This document shows, piece by piece, positions 34,165 through 42,820 of a DNA stretch of 64,000 nt. The notes under the pieces are model-generated. The model did no database searches, was not told the DNA's origin, and was given only the letters and a program-made list of their open reading frames with translations. The position numbers were made by a program, and so were the translations under genes. The DNA is from Vulcanimicrobiota bacterium. GTDB lineage: Bacteria; Vulcanimicrobiota; Xenobia; Xenobiales; JADMJV01. The stretch covers positions 168,132-232,131 of the forward strand of contig JAFKGI010000008.1 in assembly GCA_017307785.1 (NCBI GenBank), in the 5' to 3' direction. The number at the start of each line of letters is the position of its first letter. Position 1 is the first letter of the stretch.

Positions 34165-35307
34165 ATGGCGCCAATGAAATCCTCGTCTAGCCCGTCCGGG
34201 CTGCTCGCGAGGGGGGACGAAATCGAGGCGCTGGTGGAGCGTCTCATGAGATGTAAGGTCATCGCGGTCGACGCCGAGATGGACTCTTACTTTAGCTATC
34301 AGACCAAGCTCTGCTTGATACAGATCTCGACCGAGCATGAAGATGCTCTCATCGATCCCCTGGCGAACGTTGACCTCTCGGCTCTGCGCCGCCCCTTCGA
34401 AGATCCCGGTATCGTCAAGATTCTGCACGCGGCCGATAACGACGTGCCGTATCTGGTGGAGCGCGTCGGCGGCACGGTGGGCCCGATCTTCGACACTCAC
34501 GCGGCTGCCAAAGTCTTGGGTTTGCCTCGTGCCGGCCTGGGTGGACTGCTCCAGGAGTTTCTCAACATCGAGGTCGACAAGACTTTTCAGCGCGCCGACT
34601 GGCGAGTGCGACCGCTGCCGCCGGCCCAGTTTGAGTATGCTCAGGGCGACACGCGCTACCTGATTCAGCTCTGGGAGATTCTGCGGGACATGTTGGCCGA
34701 GCACGGACTGGAAGAAGAAGCCCAGGCCGCCTTCCAGCGCACCAATCAGAGCCCGCCTCAGCCCCGCAAGTTCAATCCGCACGCTTACCTGCAGTTGGCC
34801 GACGCCCGCAAGCTCAGTGCTTTCCAGAAAGCGCGCCTGCGTGACCTGTATGCCTGGCGTGACGACCTGGCCCGTCAGCAGGATGAAGCGGTTTTTCGCA
34901 TCATGCCTGACGGCTTGTTGATTCCCGTGGCGCTCTTTGACGAGGGGCCGGAGGCGATGAAGGGGCATTTTCGCCACGTCACCGTGCAGCGTCACGCGGC
35001 CGCTATCAGTCGGGTCACGGAAGAGGCCGCCAAGAATCCTTTTCAGGCCAGCGCGGTGCCGGCGCCGGAACCGTTTCTGCGCGGACGCCAGTTGGAGCGT
35101 TTTGAGAAGCTTCGTCAGTGGCGCAATCGTCTCGCCCAAGAGTTGAGCATCGAGCCGGATCGGGTCTTTACCAATCGCTCTTTGAAGGCTCTGGTGCTGG
35201 CTCAGCCGGATTCTTTCGCGGCCCTCGGCAAGGTCGACGGCATGGAAGAGTGGCGCATGACCAAGTTTGGTCAGGCTCTCTGGGAGAGCTACGCCTCGAT
35301 TCGTTAG
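34165..35307 (+). CDS. rnd: Ribonuclease D-like 3'-5' exoribonuclease
   Basis: A 380-residue DEDD exonuclease. Exo I is VDAEMDSYFSYQTKLCLIQI (Asp and Glu ligands), Exo II is LHAADNDVPYLV, and Exo III is YAQGDTRYLIQLW (Tyr and Asp). The C-terminal part carries an HRDC-like helical region (ERFEKLRQWRNRLAQELSIE). RNase D trims 3' ends of tRNA and other structured RNA; the gene next to tRNA-Leu fits this only loosely. The ATG at 34165 is taken, with 34174 as an alternative. Four bases at the end overlap mrp. Confidence 0.92.
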   Translation: MAPMKSSSSPSGLLARGDEIEALVERLMRCKVIAVDAEMDSYFSYQTKLCLIQISTEHEDALIDPLANVDLSALRRPFEDPGIVKILHAADNDVPYLVERVGGTVGPIFDTHAAAKVLGLPRAGLGGLLQEFLNIEVDKTFQRADWRVRPLPPAQFEYAQGDTRYLIQLWEILRDMLAEHGLEEEAQAAFQRTNQSPPQPRKFNPHAYLQLADARKLSAFQKARLRDLYAWRDDLARQQDEAVFRIMPDGLLIPVALFDEGPEAMKGHFRHVTVQRHAAAISRVTEEAAKNPFQASAVPAPEPFLRGRQLERFEKLRQWRNRLAQELSIEPDRVFTNRSLKALVLAQPDSFAALGKVDGMEEWRMTKFGQALWESYASIR

Positions 35308-36350
35308 CTGAGGACGTTTTCGTAGACGGCGTCATAGCCGGCTACGGCGGCCACCGACAGGCGTCCCGCCGCCAACTGCGCGATGCGGCGCAGCGATTGC
35401 GCCGGAGCTGAATCCGGGTGCGAGACCACCACCGGCAGGCCTTTGTCGCTGGCTTCCAGCATGGTGCTGTTGAGGGGGATCTCTCCCAGGAAAGGCAGTT
35501 CGAAGTCTTTGGCGACCTGGCGGGCTCCGCCGTGGCCGAACACGTTGTCCGGTTTGCCGCAGCTGGGGCAACTGTAGTAGCTCATGTTTTCCACCAGGCC
35601 GAGCAGCGGTACGTTCAGCTTGCCGAAGGCGTTGATGGCTTTGCTTGCGATGCCCACCGCCACTTGTTGTGGGGTGGAGACGATGACGGCGCCACCCAGT
35701 GGGATCATTTGCGAGAGGGAAAGAGCCACATCGCCGGTGCCCGGCGGCAGGTCCAGTACCATGAAGTCCAGTTCGCCCCATTCGACCTGGGTGCAGAAGA
35801 GTTCGATGCGGCCGTGCAGTTTGGGACCGCGCCAGATGACCGAGTCGCCGGGTTTCATAAAGAATCCCATGGACATCATCTTGAAGCCGAATTTCTCGAC
35901 CGGCTGCAGCATGTGGTCGCGCATGCTGACTCCGAACTGTTCGACGCCGGCCAGGGGAGGTACGCTGGGTCCGTAGATGTCGGCGTCGATCAGTCCGACT
36001 CGTGCCCCTTCCAGGGCCAGCGAGGCTGCGATGTTGATGGCCACGGTCGACTTGCCGACCCCGCCTTTGCCGCTGCCCACGGCCAGCACGTTCTTGACGG
36101 TGGGCAGTACGCCCCCGCCGAGAGCCGGTTGGGTGGAGCGCTGCGTGGTGACGTCGACCACGTTGACCGGTTCTTCGGCGGCGCCTTTGACGGCCTGGAC
36201 CAGTTGATCTTTGACGGGGCTGCCGAAGGTCAGGAAGTCTACCTTGACTTCCCAGATGCCGTCTTTCTTCTCGACGCCCTTGAGCATCTCCAGTTCTCCC
36301 AGAGACTGTTGAAACTCGGGGTGGATTAGCTTTTCGAGAACGGCTTGCAT
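35304..36350 (-). CDS. mrp: Mrp/ApbC-type iron-sulfur cluster carrier ATPase
   Basis: A 348-residue protein. The ATG at 36350 follows GGAGGAA; longer in-frame starts run into the terminator upstream and are rejected. Residues about 1-80 form a MIP18/DUF59 domain. The P-loop domain has VGSGKGGVGKSTVAINIA (deviant Walker A), DADIYGPSVPPL, DFMVLDLPPGTGD and a CxxC (YSCPSCGK) expected to hold a bridging [4Fe-4S] cluster between dimer subunits. It hands clusters to apo-proteins. Confidence 0.94.
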   Translation of the reverse strand: MQAVLEKLIHPEFQQSLGELEMLKGVEKKDGIWEVKVDFLTFGSPVKDQLVQAVKGAAEEPVNVVDVTTQRSTQPALGGGVLPTVKNVLAVGSGKGGVGKSTVAINIAASLALEGARVGLIDADIYGPSVPPLAGVEQFGVSMRDHMLQPVEKFGFKMMSMGFFMKPGDSVIWRGPKLHGRIELFCTQVEWGELDFMVLDLPPGTGDVALSLSQMIPLGGAVIVSTPQQVAVGIASKAINAFGKLNVPLLGLVENMSYYSCPSCGKPDNVFGHGGARQVAKDFELPFLGEIPLNSTMLEASDKGLPVVVSHPDSAPAQSLRRIAQLAAGRLSVAAVAGYDAVYENVLS

Positions 36351-36371
36351 GGGACAATTCCTCCGGTAATG

Positions 36372-36401
36372 AAAAAGAGAGTGCCGTCCAGCACTCTCTT
36401 T
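36372..36401 (-). terminator. Terminator of the 6S-like RNA
   Basis: On the minus strand AAAGAGAGTGC pairs perfectly with GCACTCTCTTT around a six-base loop and runs into five T residues. It lies 22 bases before the mrp start, separating mrp from the upstream RNA. Confidence 0.85.
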
Positions 36402-36600
36402 AAGAACAGGGACCCACCTGAGCGGTGGCGAGCTTGAACCCCTGGACCTGCTCAAAGCAGGTGGACGCGACCTTGGGCTACCCCGTCAGGACTCCGCACC
36501 GCGGCACTCGACACAGGGATAGCTCATCACATCCGAGGTTGTTACATTGGCCCAGGATTGTAAGCTCCAACACCTACTCTGCAGGCGACCCTGCACCGGA
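36402..36600 (-). ncRNA. ssrS: Candidate 6S RNA (structured RNA between rpsT and mrp)
   Basis: The interval holds no open frame of note and ends in a strong terminator. Read on the minus strand, the two ends pair in the same order over about 190 bases: CAGGG with CCCTG, GGTG with CACC, GAGCTT with AAGCTC, CCTGG with CCAGG, and GCTATCCC with GGGGTAGC nearer the tip. Between the last two lies an open region with a local hairpin ACCTGCTTTGAGCAGGT on the 3' side. This long rod with a central bubble and a 3'-side hairpin is the architecture of 6S RNA, which binds RNA polymerase as a promoter mimic. A weak promoter (TTGTCT, 17 bases, TAAGGT) lies just upstream. The identity is inference from structure. 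Confidence 0.5.
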
Positions 36601-36639
36601 TCACCTTAGCACCTGGTCAATGAACAGACAAGACTTGAC

Positions 36640-36903
36640 TTACTTGGCGGCAGCTGCTTTGGCGGCGACTTGCTTGGCCAGGCGCGACTTCTTGCGGGCA
36701 GCCTTGTTCTTGTGAATCAGGTTCTTGGCGGCAGCCTGGTCCAAAGTTCTGACGGCGTCGCGCAGAGCTTCTTCGGCCTGGCCGGCTTCGGATTTGACCA
36801 CCTTTTTGATGGCGGTCTTGATGCCGGTGCGAATCCCGCGGTTACGCTCGGTGCGCTTGGCGATTACGCGGACGGCTTTCTTGGCACTCGATGTGTTGGC
36901 CAC
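36640..36903 (-). CDS. rpsT: 30S ribosomal protein S20
   Basis: An 87-residue, very basic helical protein. The GTG at 36903 is preceded by AGGAGGAAG and gives MANTSSAKKAVRVIAKRTER; the frame remains open upstream but without a start that fits. The rest (NRGIRTGIKTAIKKVV; NLIHKNKAARKKSRLAKQV) is typical S20, which binds the 16S rRNA body. The alanine-lysine tail AAKAAAAK is common. It is transcribed towards the candidate 6S RNA and mrp. Confidence 0.96.
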   Translation of the reverse strand: MANTSSAKKAVRVIAKRTERNRGIRTGIKTAIKKVVKSEAGQAEEALRDAVRTLDQAAAKNLIHKNKAARKKSRLAKQVAAKAAAAK

Positions 36904-37075
36904 GATATTCTTCCTCCTGGGGCTTCTTCTAAAAAGGTCCGCGCAGTATAGCATCGACCTTCAGGGGGCGCAAGGGGCATGTCCGAATTGGAACATGTTA
37001 ACTGGCGTTACCACCTTGTTAAACTTGTTCGAGGGCTGCAGGAAGCCCCATTTTTCAAAGAATTTAGCTACTTCA

Positions 37076-37468
37076 ATGAAAAGAAATGCGATGCGCTCGG
37101 GAGCGGTCCTTTTGGAGATCATCGCTGGTTTGCTCATCATTCTTTTCGTAGTCCTGTTAGTGGGCAGTCTCTTTCCCAGTACCTATCAGGGCAGTTTGCA
37201 GGCCGCCCGCATGAGCGGGGCCGTCAGTCTGGCCCGGCAGGTACTCGAGCGGCAGAAGACGGCCGCACCGGCCGTCTCCCTTGGAAATCAGACGGTCGAT
37301 TCTGTGTTGACGGTTCAGGGGCGGGCCGCCCACAGTACCTACTGTTATCGAGTCGACCAGGACAACGCCGCCGGAGCCGATCCGTTGCTCTGGAAAGTCA
37401 CCGTGCAGTGGGAGCATTCCGGCAAGGTCAAAGAAATTCAGTTGGTGGGAGCGAGTTCTCCCAAATGA
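37076..37468 (+). CDS. Type IV pilin-like (prepilin) protein
   Basis: A 130-residue protein with a class III leader: MKRNAMRSG then AVLLEIIAGLLIILFVVLLV. Prepilin peptidase would cut after Gly, leaving Glu at +5, the hallmark of type IV pilins and pseudopilins. The short globular part has one Cys and a QWEHSGKVKEIQLVG ending. The ATG at 37076 is chosen; 37091 is an alternative. It is the first of three overlapping genes of pilin or minor-pilin type. Assembly genes (pilB, pilC, pilQ) are not in this window. Confidence 0.75.
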   Translation: MKRNAMRSGAVLLEIIAGLLIILFVVLLVGSLFPSTYQGSLQAARMSGAVSLARQVLERQKTAAPAVSLGNQTVDSVLTVQGRAAHSTYCYRVDQDNAAGADPLLWKVTVQWEHSGKVKEIQLVGASSPK

Positions 37469-38067
37469 AGCGCCGCCGCCTGCGTGCTTCGAGCCTGGCG
37501 GAAGCGCTGGTCGCGCTCAGCGTTTTCGGACTGGTGGCCGGCCTGATCGCCGGCGTCTTTGTCTTGAGTCACCGCTACACGCGGATTTCCCAGCAGGTTT
37601 CTCGTGCTCAGCGCGAGGCGGTACGCTGTATGCAGGCGCTTTCGGCGGAATTCTGTCGTGGAGCCTCGTCGACGTTTCTGCCCAGTAGTGCCATCAATGA
37701 AGTTTGGTTCGTCAGCAATCGACCGCTGGAAGCCCAGACCGCGTTGGCCGAGTTTGACGAGCACGGCGAGATTCTTTGGCAGAAGTGGGTGGGGATCTGG
37801 CGTCAGGACGATGGATCGGTGTTCCGCAGTGAGGTGCCGCTGACGGGCGGTTCCAGGCCGGAGCCGGAGACTCCACCACCTGGACGGCCGGCTTCTATCC
37901 TGACCTTTTCGACCTTGTCCAGCAAGCGTCGCCTCGCCTCGGCGATTCACAGCTTTAAGGTGAGTGTGGATGGCCGCGTGGTCAGCGTCGAGTTGGAAAG
38001 TGAGACCAGCAACTCCGGCAATCCCCCAACTCGCTATCATCTGGCCAGCAGTTTTTTGGTCCCTTGA
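37465..38067 (+). CDS. Minor-pilin/PilW-like protein
   Basis: A 200-residue protein whose ATG overlaps the previous stop. It begins MKRRRLRASSLAEALVALSV then FGLVAGLIAGVFVLSHRY, a basic leader followed by a pilin-type hydrophobic helix with Glu near +5. The globular part (QREAVRCMQALSAEFCRGAS, then AINEVWFVSN) resembles PilW/PilJ-type minor pilins, which prime pilus or pseudopilus assembly. The class is set by position and leader, not by a detailed family match. Confidence 0.7.
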   Translation: MKRRRLRASSLAEALVALSVFGLVAGLIAGVFVLSHRYTRISQQVSRAQREAVRCMQALSAEFCRGASSTFLPSSAINEVWFVSNRPLEAQTALAEFDEHGEILWQKWVGIWRQDDGSVFRSEVPLTGGSRPEPETPPPGRPASILTFSTLSSKRRLASAIHSFKVSVDGRVVSVELESETSNSGNPPTRYHLASSFLVP

Positions 38068-38084
38068 ATGCTATACTGGAGGGT

Positions 38085-39548
38085 ATGATGAAAAAGCGTG
38101 GATATGCGTTACCACTCAGCCTTTGTGTGGCGGGAGTGACTCTGATGCTGGGCTTGAGTGCGGCTCAGATGACGAACGGCGACCTGGGGGTTGCCAATCA
38201 TGAGTACTACCAGGAGCGGGCTCGGCAGGCGGCGGATTTCGGCCTGGAATATTGCGTATCTCACACCGTAGCGCCGGGCACGGTTTTGACGGTGCCCTCG
38301 CAGTCGGGCGCCCACCCTTTCGACTCGGTCACTGTCCAGATGTACAACCACGGCGAGGCAGGCTCGCCTATGGATGTCCCGGAGGGGTTCGAGTATTGGG
38401 TGGCTGAGGGACGGGCTTCGGAGCGCTCCGGTGGGGTCAGTTTGGGAAGCGCGCGAGTAGGCGCCCTGGTGCGCTACGGATTGTCGGCCGGCACTTCTGG
38501 CGCGCTGGTCCGAAGCTTCTATGTCGACTCTCCTGACCCGGTCAATTTTGTGGCAATGGACGGTCTCACGAATCAGACCGTGCTGGGCGAATCCATTGCT
38601 GCTTCCGAGTATAACGGCACGGGTTCGTTCTTCTCCTTCGGTCGCCCGTCGAGCGGGCCCGCTATCGACCTGGGTCAGGTCGGCGCTTTCGGGGGCAAAT
38701 TCCGGCTGCCTAGCGGAGTCAATCAAAATGTCGTTCACTTTACTTCCTCGACCCCTGTCGCGATCGCTCAGGATGGTGGACCGGTCAACGTCCCGACCTT
38801 TACTCCTCCGGCAGGACTGCCTGCCCTGGGTGGATTGGCCCTGACGAACAGCTTCAACGGGACCTTGCCTTCCGGTCACTATCAGTGGCTCGAAGTTCCG
38901 GCCGATGCGACCGTATCGCTGAGGGGCACCTATCAGTTTGATGAGTTGCGCCTGGCTCCAGGGGTCTCGACCGGACAGGGGGGCACTCTCAGGGTGGCCG
39001 CTCCCTACAGCGCCAAGGTCTTTGTGAGTGACCTCCAGTTGGGTCAAGGGAGTTTGGGTCTCTCCAATGAGAACGGCTCGGCGCAGAATTTTCGCTTCAC
39101 GCTCAAGCCGGTCCGGGGGACCGCCAATCCGCCCAATCTGAATTTCAAGCTTCCCGGGGGAGGCGGTGTGGCGCTGGTCGCCGACGGCCACCCGGTGACG
39201 CTGCAGGCGGACGCCAGTCGCGAGATTCGGGGAGCCTTCAGCGCCGCTGCTCTGCAGGTGAAGTTTCCGAGCGCCGGCGTGCCCTTCGCCCACAATCCAA
39301 CCTTTATTTATGACGTCAGCGCTTCCACAGCCCGCCGGGCCCGGACGGGAGGAGGGCCGGCAGGCTCAGGCGAGGTGGATAACACCTCTTCACTCCCGAG
39401 TAATGGAGACACCGATAACGTGAGTGGTTATCAAGGGGGCTCGGAGGGAGAGGTGGGGTCCACCAACACGACCGTGCAAAGTGGTGACCTGATTCTGGAG
39501 CGGCCGGCGGGAGTCGAGCCGATGATTCTTTCCCGGCAAACCCTGTAA
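38085..39548 (+). CDS. PilX-like membrane-anchored surface protein
   Basis: A 487-residue protein. ATG 38085 or 38088 follows GGAGGG; an upstream TTG is less likely. It begins MMKKRGYALPLSLCVAGVTL with one N-terminal hydrophobic helix, followed by MTNGDLGVANHEYYQERARQ, a segment like PilX-type proteins whose helix leads into a large domain. The remaining 400 residues are beta-rich and Gly/Ser/Thr-rich, ending in a Gly/Asn/Ser linker near residues 415-465. It is third in the pilin-like operon and may be a pilus-associated adhesin or scaffold. Confidence 0.65.
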   Translation: MMKKRGYALPLSLCVAGVTLMLGLSAAQMTNGDLGVANHEYYQERARQAADFGLEYCVSHTVAPGTVLTVPSQSGAHPFDSVTVQMYNHGEAGSPMDVPEGFEYWVAEGRASERSGGVSLGSARVGALVRYGLSAGTSGALVRSFYVDSPDPVNFVAMDGLTNQTVLGESIAASEYNGTGSFFSFGRPSSGPAIDLGQVGAFGGKFRLPSGVNQNVVHFTSSTPVAIAQDGGPVNVPTFTPPAGLPALGGLALTNSFNGTLPSGHYQWLEVPADATVSLRGTYQFDELRLAPGVSTGQGGTLRVAAPYSAKVFVSDLQLGQGSLGLSNENGSAQNFRFTLKPVRGTANPPNLNFKLPGGGGVALVADGHPVTLQADASREIRGAFSAAALQVKFPSAGVPFAHNPTFIYDVSASTARRARTGGGPAGSGEVDNTSSLPSNGDTDNVSGYQGGSEGEVGSTNTTVQSGDLILERPAGVEPMILSRQTL

Positions 39549-39594
39549 TTGAGAAGAGAGGGCCTCGATCCGTCACCGTCGAACCGCTCGGCTT

Positions 39595-40713
39595 ATGCCA
39601 GATACGGATAACGGCACACCCGCGCCCGCCGACTCAAATTTACTTCGCCTGCTCCTGGAGATCGGGCGCTTCTTCAACTCATCGCTCGACTTCCCAGAAG
39701 TCGTCAAGATGGTCATGGATAAGGTGATCGAGGTTCTGAAGGCCGAGCGCGGTTGCTTGTTTCTTCTCAATGAGCAGGGCGAGCCCAAAATGGTGGGCGC
39801 CCGAGGGATGGACAAGACGGTCATCGAGACCGAGGATTTCAGCTTCTCGCGCAGCATCGTGCGCCAGGTCATCGACACCCGCGAACCGATTCTCTCTTCG
39901 AACGCCATGGCGGATGGGCGGTTCTCCTCCATTCAAACAGTGGCGATGCACAACATTCGCTCGATCATGGCGGTTCCGATTCTCTTTCATGACCAGATTC
40001 GTGGACTGGTTTACGTCGACAACCGACTGCGAGCCGGCATCTTTCGCGAAGAGAATCTCGAGTTGCTCAACGCGATCGCGGTCCAGGCCGCCGGAGCCAT
40101 TGAGAACGCTCGCCTCTACAACATGAAAAAAGAAATCATCCTGGTGCTGGCCAACGCCATTGAGGCCAAGGATGAGTATACGCGCGGGCATGTCGAGCGC
40201 GTCTGTAGTTTCTGTCTGGCGATCGCTCGCGAACTGAACATGACCAGTGAAGATATTCGGGATCTGGAAGTCTGCAGCTTTCTGCATGACGTCGGCAAGA
40301 TCGGAGTTCCGGACGCCGTCTTGCAAAAGCCCGGCAAGCTGGATAACGATGAGCGCGAGAAAATGGAGCGCCACGCCGAGATGGGCGAACATCTGGTCAA
40401 GCCGATCGACGTTCCCTTGCGCATCAAGCAATCGATTCGCCAGCACCAGGAGCGCTGGGATGGCAAAGGCTATCCGGACGGTCTGGCCGGCGAAGCCATT
40501 CACCTCTTTGCGCGCATCATTTCCGTGGCCGACACCTGGGACGCCATGACCAGCGACCGCCCCTATCGCAAAGCTTTGCCGCGTCAGGTGGCCGTCGATG
40601 AGCTGCGAAAGAACGCCGGCACCCAACTCGACCCTCTGGTGGTGGAGGCCTTCTTGCGCGCGATCGAGCGCGGTGAAGAGAGCGTTCCCGTCACGGTTTC
40701 GCTGGGACTGTGA
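39595..40713 (+). CDS. GAF domain-HD-GYP cyclic-di-GMP phosphodiesterase
   Basis: A 372-residue protein. Residues about 25-175 are a GAF sensor domain (AERGCLFLLNEQGEPKMVGA; IMAVPILFHDQIRGLVYVDN). Residues about 180-345 are an HD-GYP domain with RGHVERVCSF, FLHDVGKIGVPD (HD at 231-232), and ERWDGKGYPDGL with GYP at 292-294. The usual HHE before the GYP loop reads QHQE, which may weaken metal binding. HD-GYP proteins hydrolyse c-di-GMP, a controller of pili and surface behaviour, so its place after the pilin-like genes makes sense. No membrane helix is present. Confidence 0.87.
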   Translation: MPDTDNGTPAPADSNLLRLLLEIGRFFNSSLDFPEVVKMVMDKVIEVLKAERGCLFLLNEQGEPKMVGARGMDKTVIETEDFSFSRSIVRQVIDTREPILSSNAMADGRFSSIQTVAMHNIRSIMAVPILFHDQIRGLVYVDNRLRAGIFREENLELLNAIAVQAAGAIENARLYNMKKEIILVLANAIEAKDEYTRGHVERVCSFCLAIARELNMTSEDIRDLEVCSFLHDVGKIGVPDAVLQKPGKLDNDEREKMERHAEMGEHLVKPIDVPLRIKQSIRQHQERWDGKGYPDGLAGEAIHLFARIISVADTWDAMTSDRPYRKALPRQVAVDELRKNAGTQLDPLVVEAFLRAIERGEESVPVTVSLGL

Positions 40714-40714
40714 T

Positions 40715-41695
40715 TTGACTCTAGTCGAACAGCGCTGGCAGCAACTCCGCGGCTACTACGAAGGTTTTTGGGCGACCTGGTTGCTTCACGTGGGCAGAGA
40801 GCTGGGATTGTTTCGTTCGCTTCTCGACCGTCCCGAGCGCACTTCCGCGAGCCTGGCCCAGGGGCTTGGCTTCGAGGCGGACTATGTGGAAGTCTGGTGT
40901 CGTGCGGCCCATGCCTTCGATTTTCTGGAGAGCGCCTCGGAGGGCGTCTGGAGGGTTGCCGAAGGTTGGGAGCCCCTGCTCAGCGGGACCGGTGCCTGGG
41001 GCAGTACCTACGTGCAGTTGAGCAATCGCGTTTACGAGACGCTGGAAGCGGTCTTTCGCGGCCGGGCTCTGCCCGAGTCCAGTCTCAACTTGCGTCTGCA
41101 CCTTGCCGAGGGTCTGAAGGCTTCCTACCGCTGGCTCTGGTTGGAGTGGGCTCCGAGCGTGCCCGAATTGCAGCAGAAGCTGTTGTCGAGCAAGCGGCTG
41201 ATCGAGTTTGGCTGCGGCTTTGGCCTGGGCTTGGAGATTTTGCGCCAAGAGTATCCTCATCTCGAGCTGACTGGCCTGGAGTGGGACTATGATTGCGCCC
41301 GCGAGGCCGAGCGGGTCACCCGGGCGGTGGTGGTGGTCGGACTTCCTGAGGAAACGAACTATCGAAGCCGATTTGATGTGGCCGTCTTTCATCGCGCCCT
41401 GGCTCTCTGTGAGGACCCGCAGCTGGCTCTCGAGCGGGCTGCCGATAGTCTGCGCACGGGCGGAGTGCTGGTGATCGCTTCTGAATCGGAGCTACCGAAC
41501 GCGCAGGAGCAGCAAACCATGCGCCTGCGTCTGGGAGAGCGCTTTTTCTATCAGATGTTTCACAGCAACAACGCCTTGCGAAGTATCGCCCTCGACGACA
41601 TCGAGCACTGGCTCACCAGCTGGGGTATGCGCAAGATACACCGCGTGGATGCCCCCGTCGGCGGCAGTCCTGCCCTCGTCTACGCCAAGGGCTGA
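40715..41695 (+). CDS. SAM-dependent methyltransferase
   Basis: A 326-residue class I methyltransferase with a TTG start two bases after the HD-GYP stop. The N-terminal 130 residues are helical and resemble the dimerisation region of O-methyltransferases (WATWLLHVGRELGLFRSLL). Motif I is RLIEFGCGFGLGLEIL, followed by LTGLEWDYDCAREAERV and later a GGVLVIASESELP. The substrate is unknown. Co-transcription with the GAF/HD-GYP gene suggests no clear pathway. Confidence 0.78.
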   Translation: MTLVEQRWQQLRGYYEGFWATWLLHVGRELGLFRSLLDRPERTSASLAQGLGFEADYVEVWCRAAHAFDFLESASEGVWRVAEGWEPLLSGTGAWGSTYVQLSNRVYETLEAVFRGRALPESSLNLRLHLAEGLKASYRWLWLEWAPSVPELQQKLLSSKRLIEFGCGFGLGLEILRQEYPHLELTGLEWDYDCAREAERVTRAVVVVGLPEETNYRSRFDVAVFHRALALCEDPQLALERAADSLRTGGVLVIASESELPNAQEQQTMRLRLGERFFYQMFHSNNALRSIALDDIEHWLTSWGMRKIHRVDAPVGGSPALVYAKG

Positions 41696-41698
41696 GGG

Positions 41699-42820
41699 CT
41701 AGAGGTAGCCGCCGGGGTCGACCGGAGTGCCGTTCTGGCGAACTTCGAAATGCAAGTGGGGTCCGGTGGACATGCCGGTGCTGCCGACTTCGCCCAACAC
41801 CTGCCCCTGCATCAGAGTGTCGCCGTTCTTGACCAGAATGCGGGACTGGTGGCCGTAGAGCGTGCTCAAATTGTTGTCGTGCTGAACGATCACGCAGTTT
41901 CCGTAGCCGCCATACCAGTCGGCCATGATGACCACTCCGTTGTCGGCGCAGCGAATCGGGGTTCCCTGGTCGACGCCGATGTCGAAGCCCGAGTGGAACC
42001 GGGTGGCTCCGGTCACCGGGTGGGTGCGGTAGCCAAAGGGCGAGGTAATCGGGCCGCTCACGGGCCAGATGAAGCGACCGGTGCCGGGAATGATGGGCCC
42101 GGCAGCCGCTCCCCGAGTTTTGATCATCCCCTGAAGCTTGGTCTCCATCTCCAGGCTGATGTGTTCCAGGCCGGTTACGTAGTTTTGCAGGCGCTTGCGG
42201 TGGGTTTGCAGCCTGGCGAGCAGATCGGCCTGTTTGTCTTGAATTTGCCCTAGATCGGTCACTTTTGAGCGGAAATCGGATTCCAGCCCAGCAATTTCGT
42301 TCACCGTGCGTTGAGCCGCTTCGCGTCTGGATTCATAGATCTTGGACTCACGCTTGACGGCTTCAATCAGCTTTTTCTGGCTGTCCACCACTCGCTGCAG
42401 GTATTCACCATTGGTCATGAACTGAGTGAAGCTTTTGGCATGGAGAAGCACGTGCAGGTAAGTTGCGTTGCCTTCCAGTTCCATTTCGCGAATCCGGTAG
42501 CCCAGCGCGCGTCGCTTGCGCTTCAGGCGCTCGCGGCTTTCTTGAACTTGCTGGCGCAAGATGAGATGTCGGCTGCGGGCCAGAGCGAGTTCGGTGCGCA
42601 CCTCGCGCAGGCGTTCCGAGAACTCTTCCACCAGTCCTTCGGTGATGCCCAGTTCGTCCGCGAGTTCTTGCTCTTGCTTGTTGGCCTCGGCCAGTTGTTT
42701 GTGCGAGATCTTGAGCTTTTTGCGAACGTTGATCAGGTTCTTGCGAACCGTGTATTCGTCGCCGCCGGGCTGAGCCAGTGCCGGTTGCAATAGGACCAGC
42801 AGAATCAGCAGACGCTTCAT
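41699..42820 (-). CDS. envC: EnvC-like M23 peptidase (FtsEX partner)
   Basis: A 373-residue protein. The ATG at 42820 overlaps the ftsX stop by four bases and gives a signal peptide MKRLLILLVLLQPALAQ. Residues about 25-240 are a long coiled coil (RKKLKISHKQLAEANKQEQE and onward). Residues about 255-370 are an M23 (LytM) domain with FGYRTHPVTG, FHSGFDIGVD, YGNCVIVQHDN and TGPHLHFEVRQNG, so the HxxxD and HxH zinc ligands are intact, unlike the inactive LytM domain of E. coli EnvC. FtsEX gates such factors to activate or perform septal cell-wall cleavage. Confidence 0.88.
   Translation of the reverse strand: MKRLLILLVLLQPALAQPGGDEYTVRKNLINVRKKLKISHKQLAEANKQEQELADELGITEGLVEEFSERLREVRTELALARSRHLILRQQVQESRERLKRKRRALGYRIREMELEGNATYLHVLLHAKSFTQFMTNGEYLQRVVDSQKKLIEAVKRESKIYESRREAAQRTVNEIAGLESDFRSKVTDLGQIQDKQADLLARLQTHRKRLQNYVTGLEHISLEMETKLQGMIKTRGAAAGPIIPGTGRFIWPVSGPITSPFGYRTHPVTGATRFHSGFDIGVDQGTPIRCADNGVVIMADWYGGYGNCVIVQHDNNLSTLYGHQSRILVKNGDTLMQGQVLGEVGSTGMSTGPHLHFEVRQNGTPVDPGGYL

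Noticed and set aside
36402..36600. A tRNA or tmRNA
   Set aside because: A TTCAAGC segment looks like a T loop, but no matching stems, anticodon arm or CCA end can be drawn; the rod-like pairing fits 6S RNA better.
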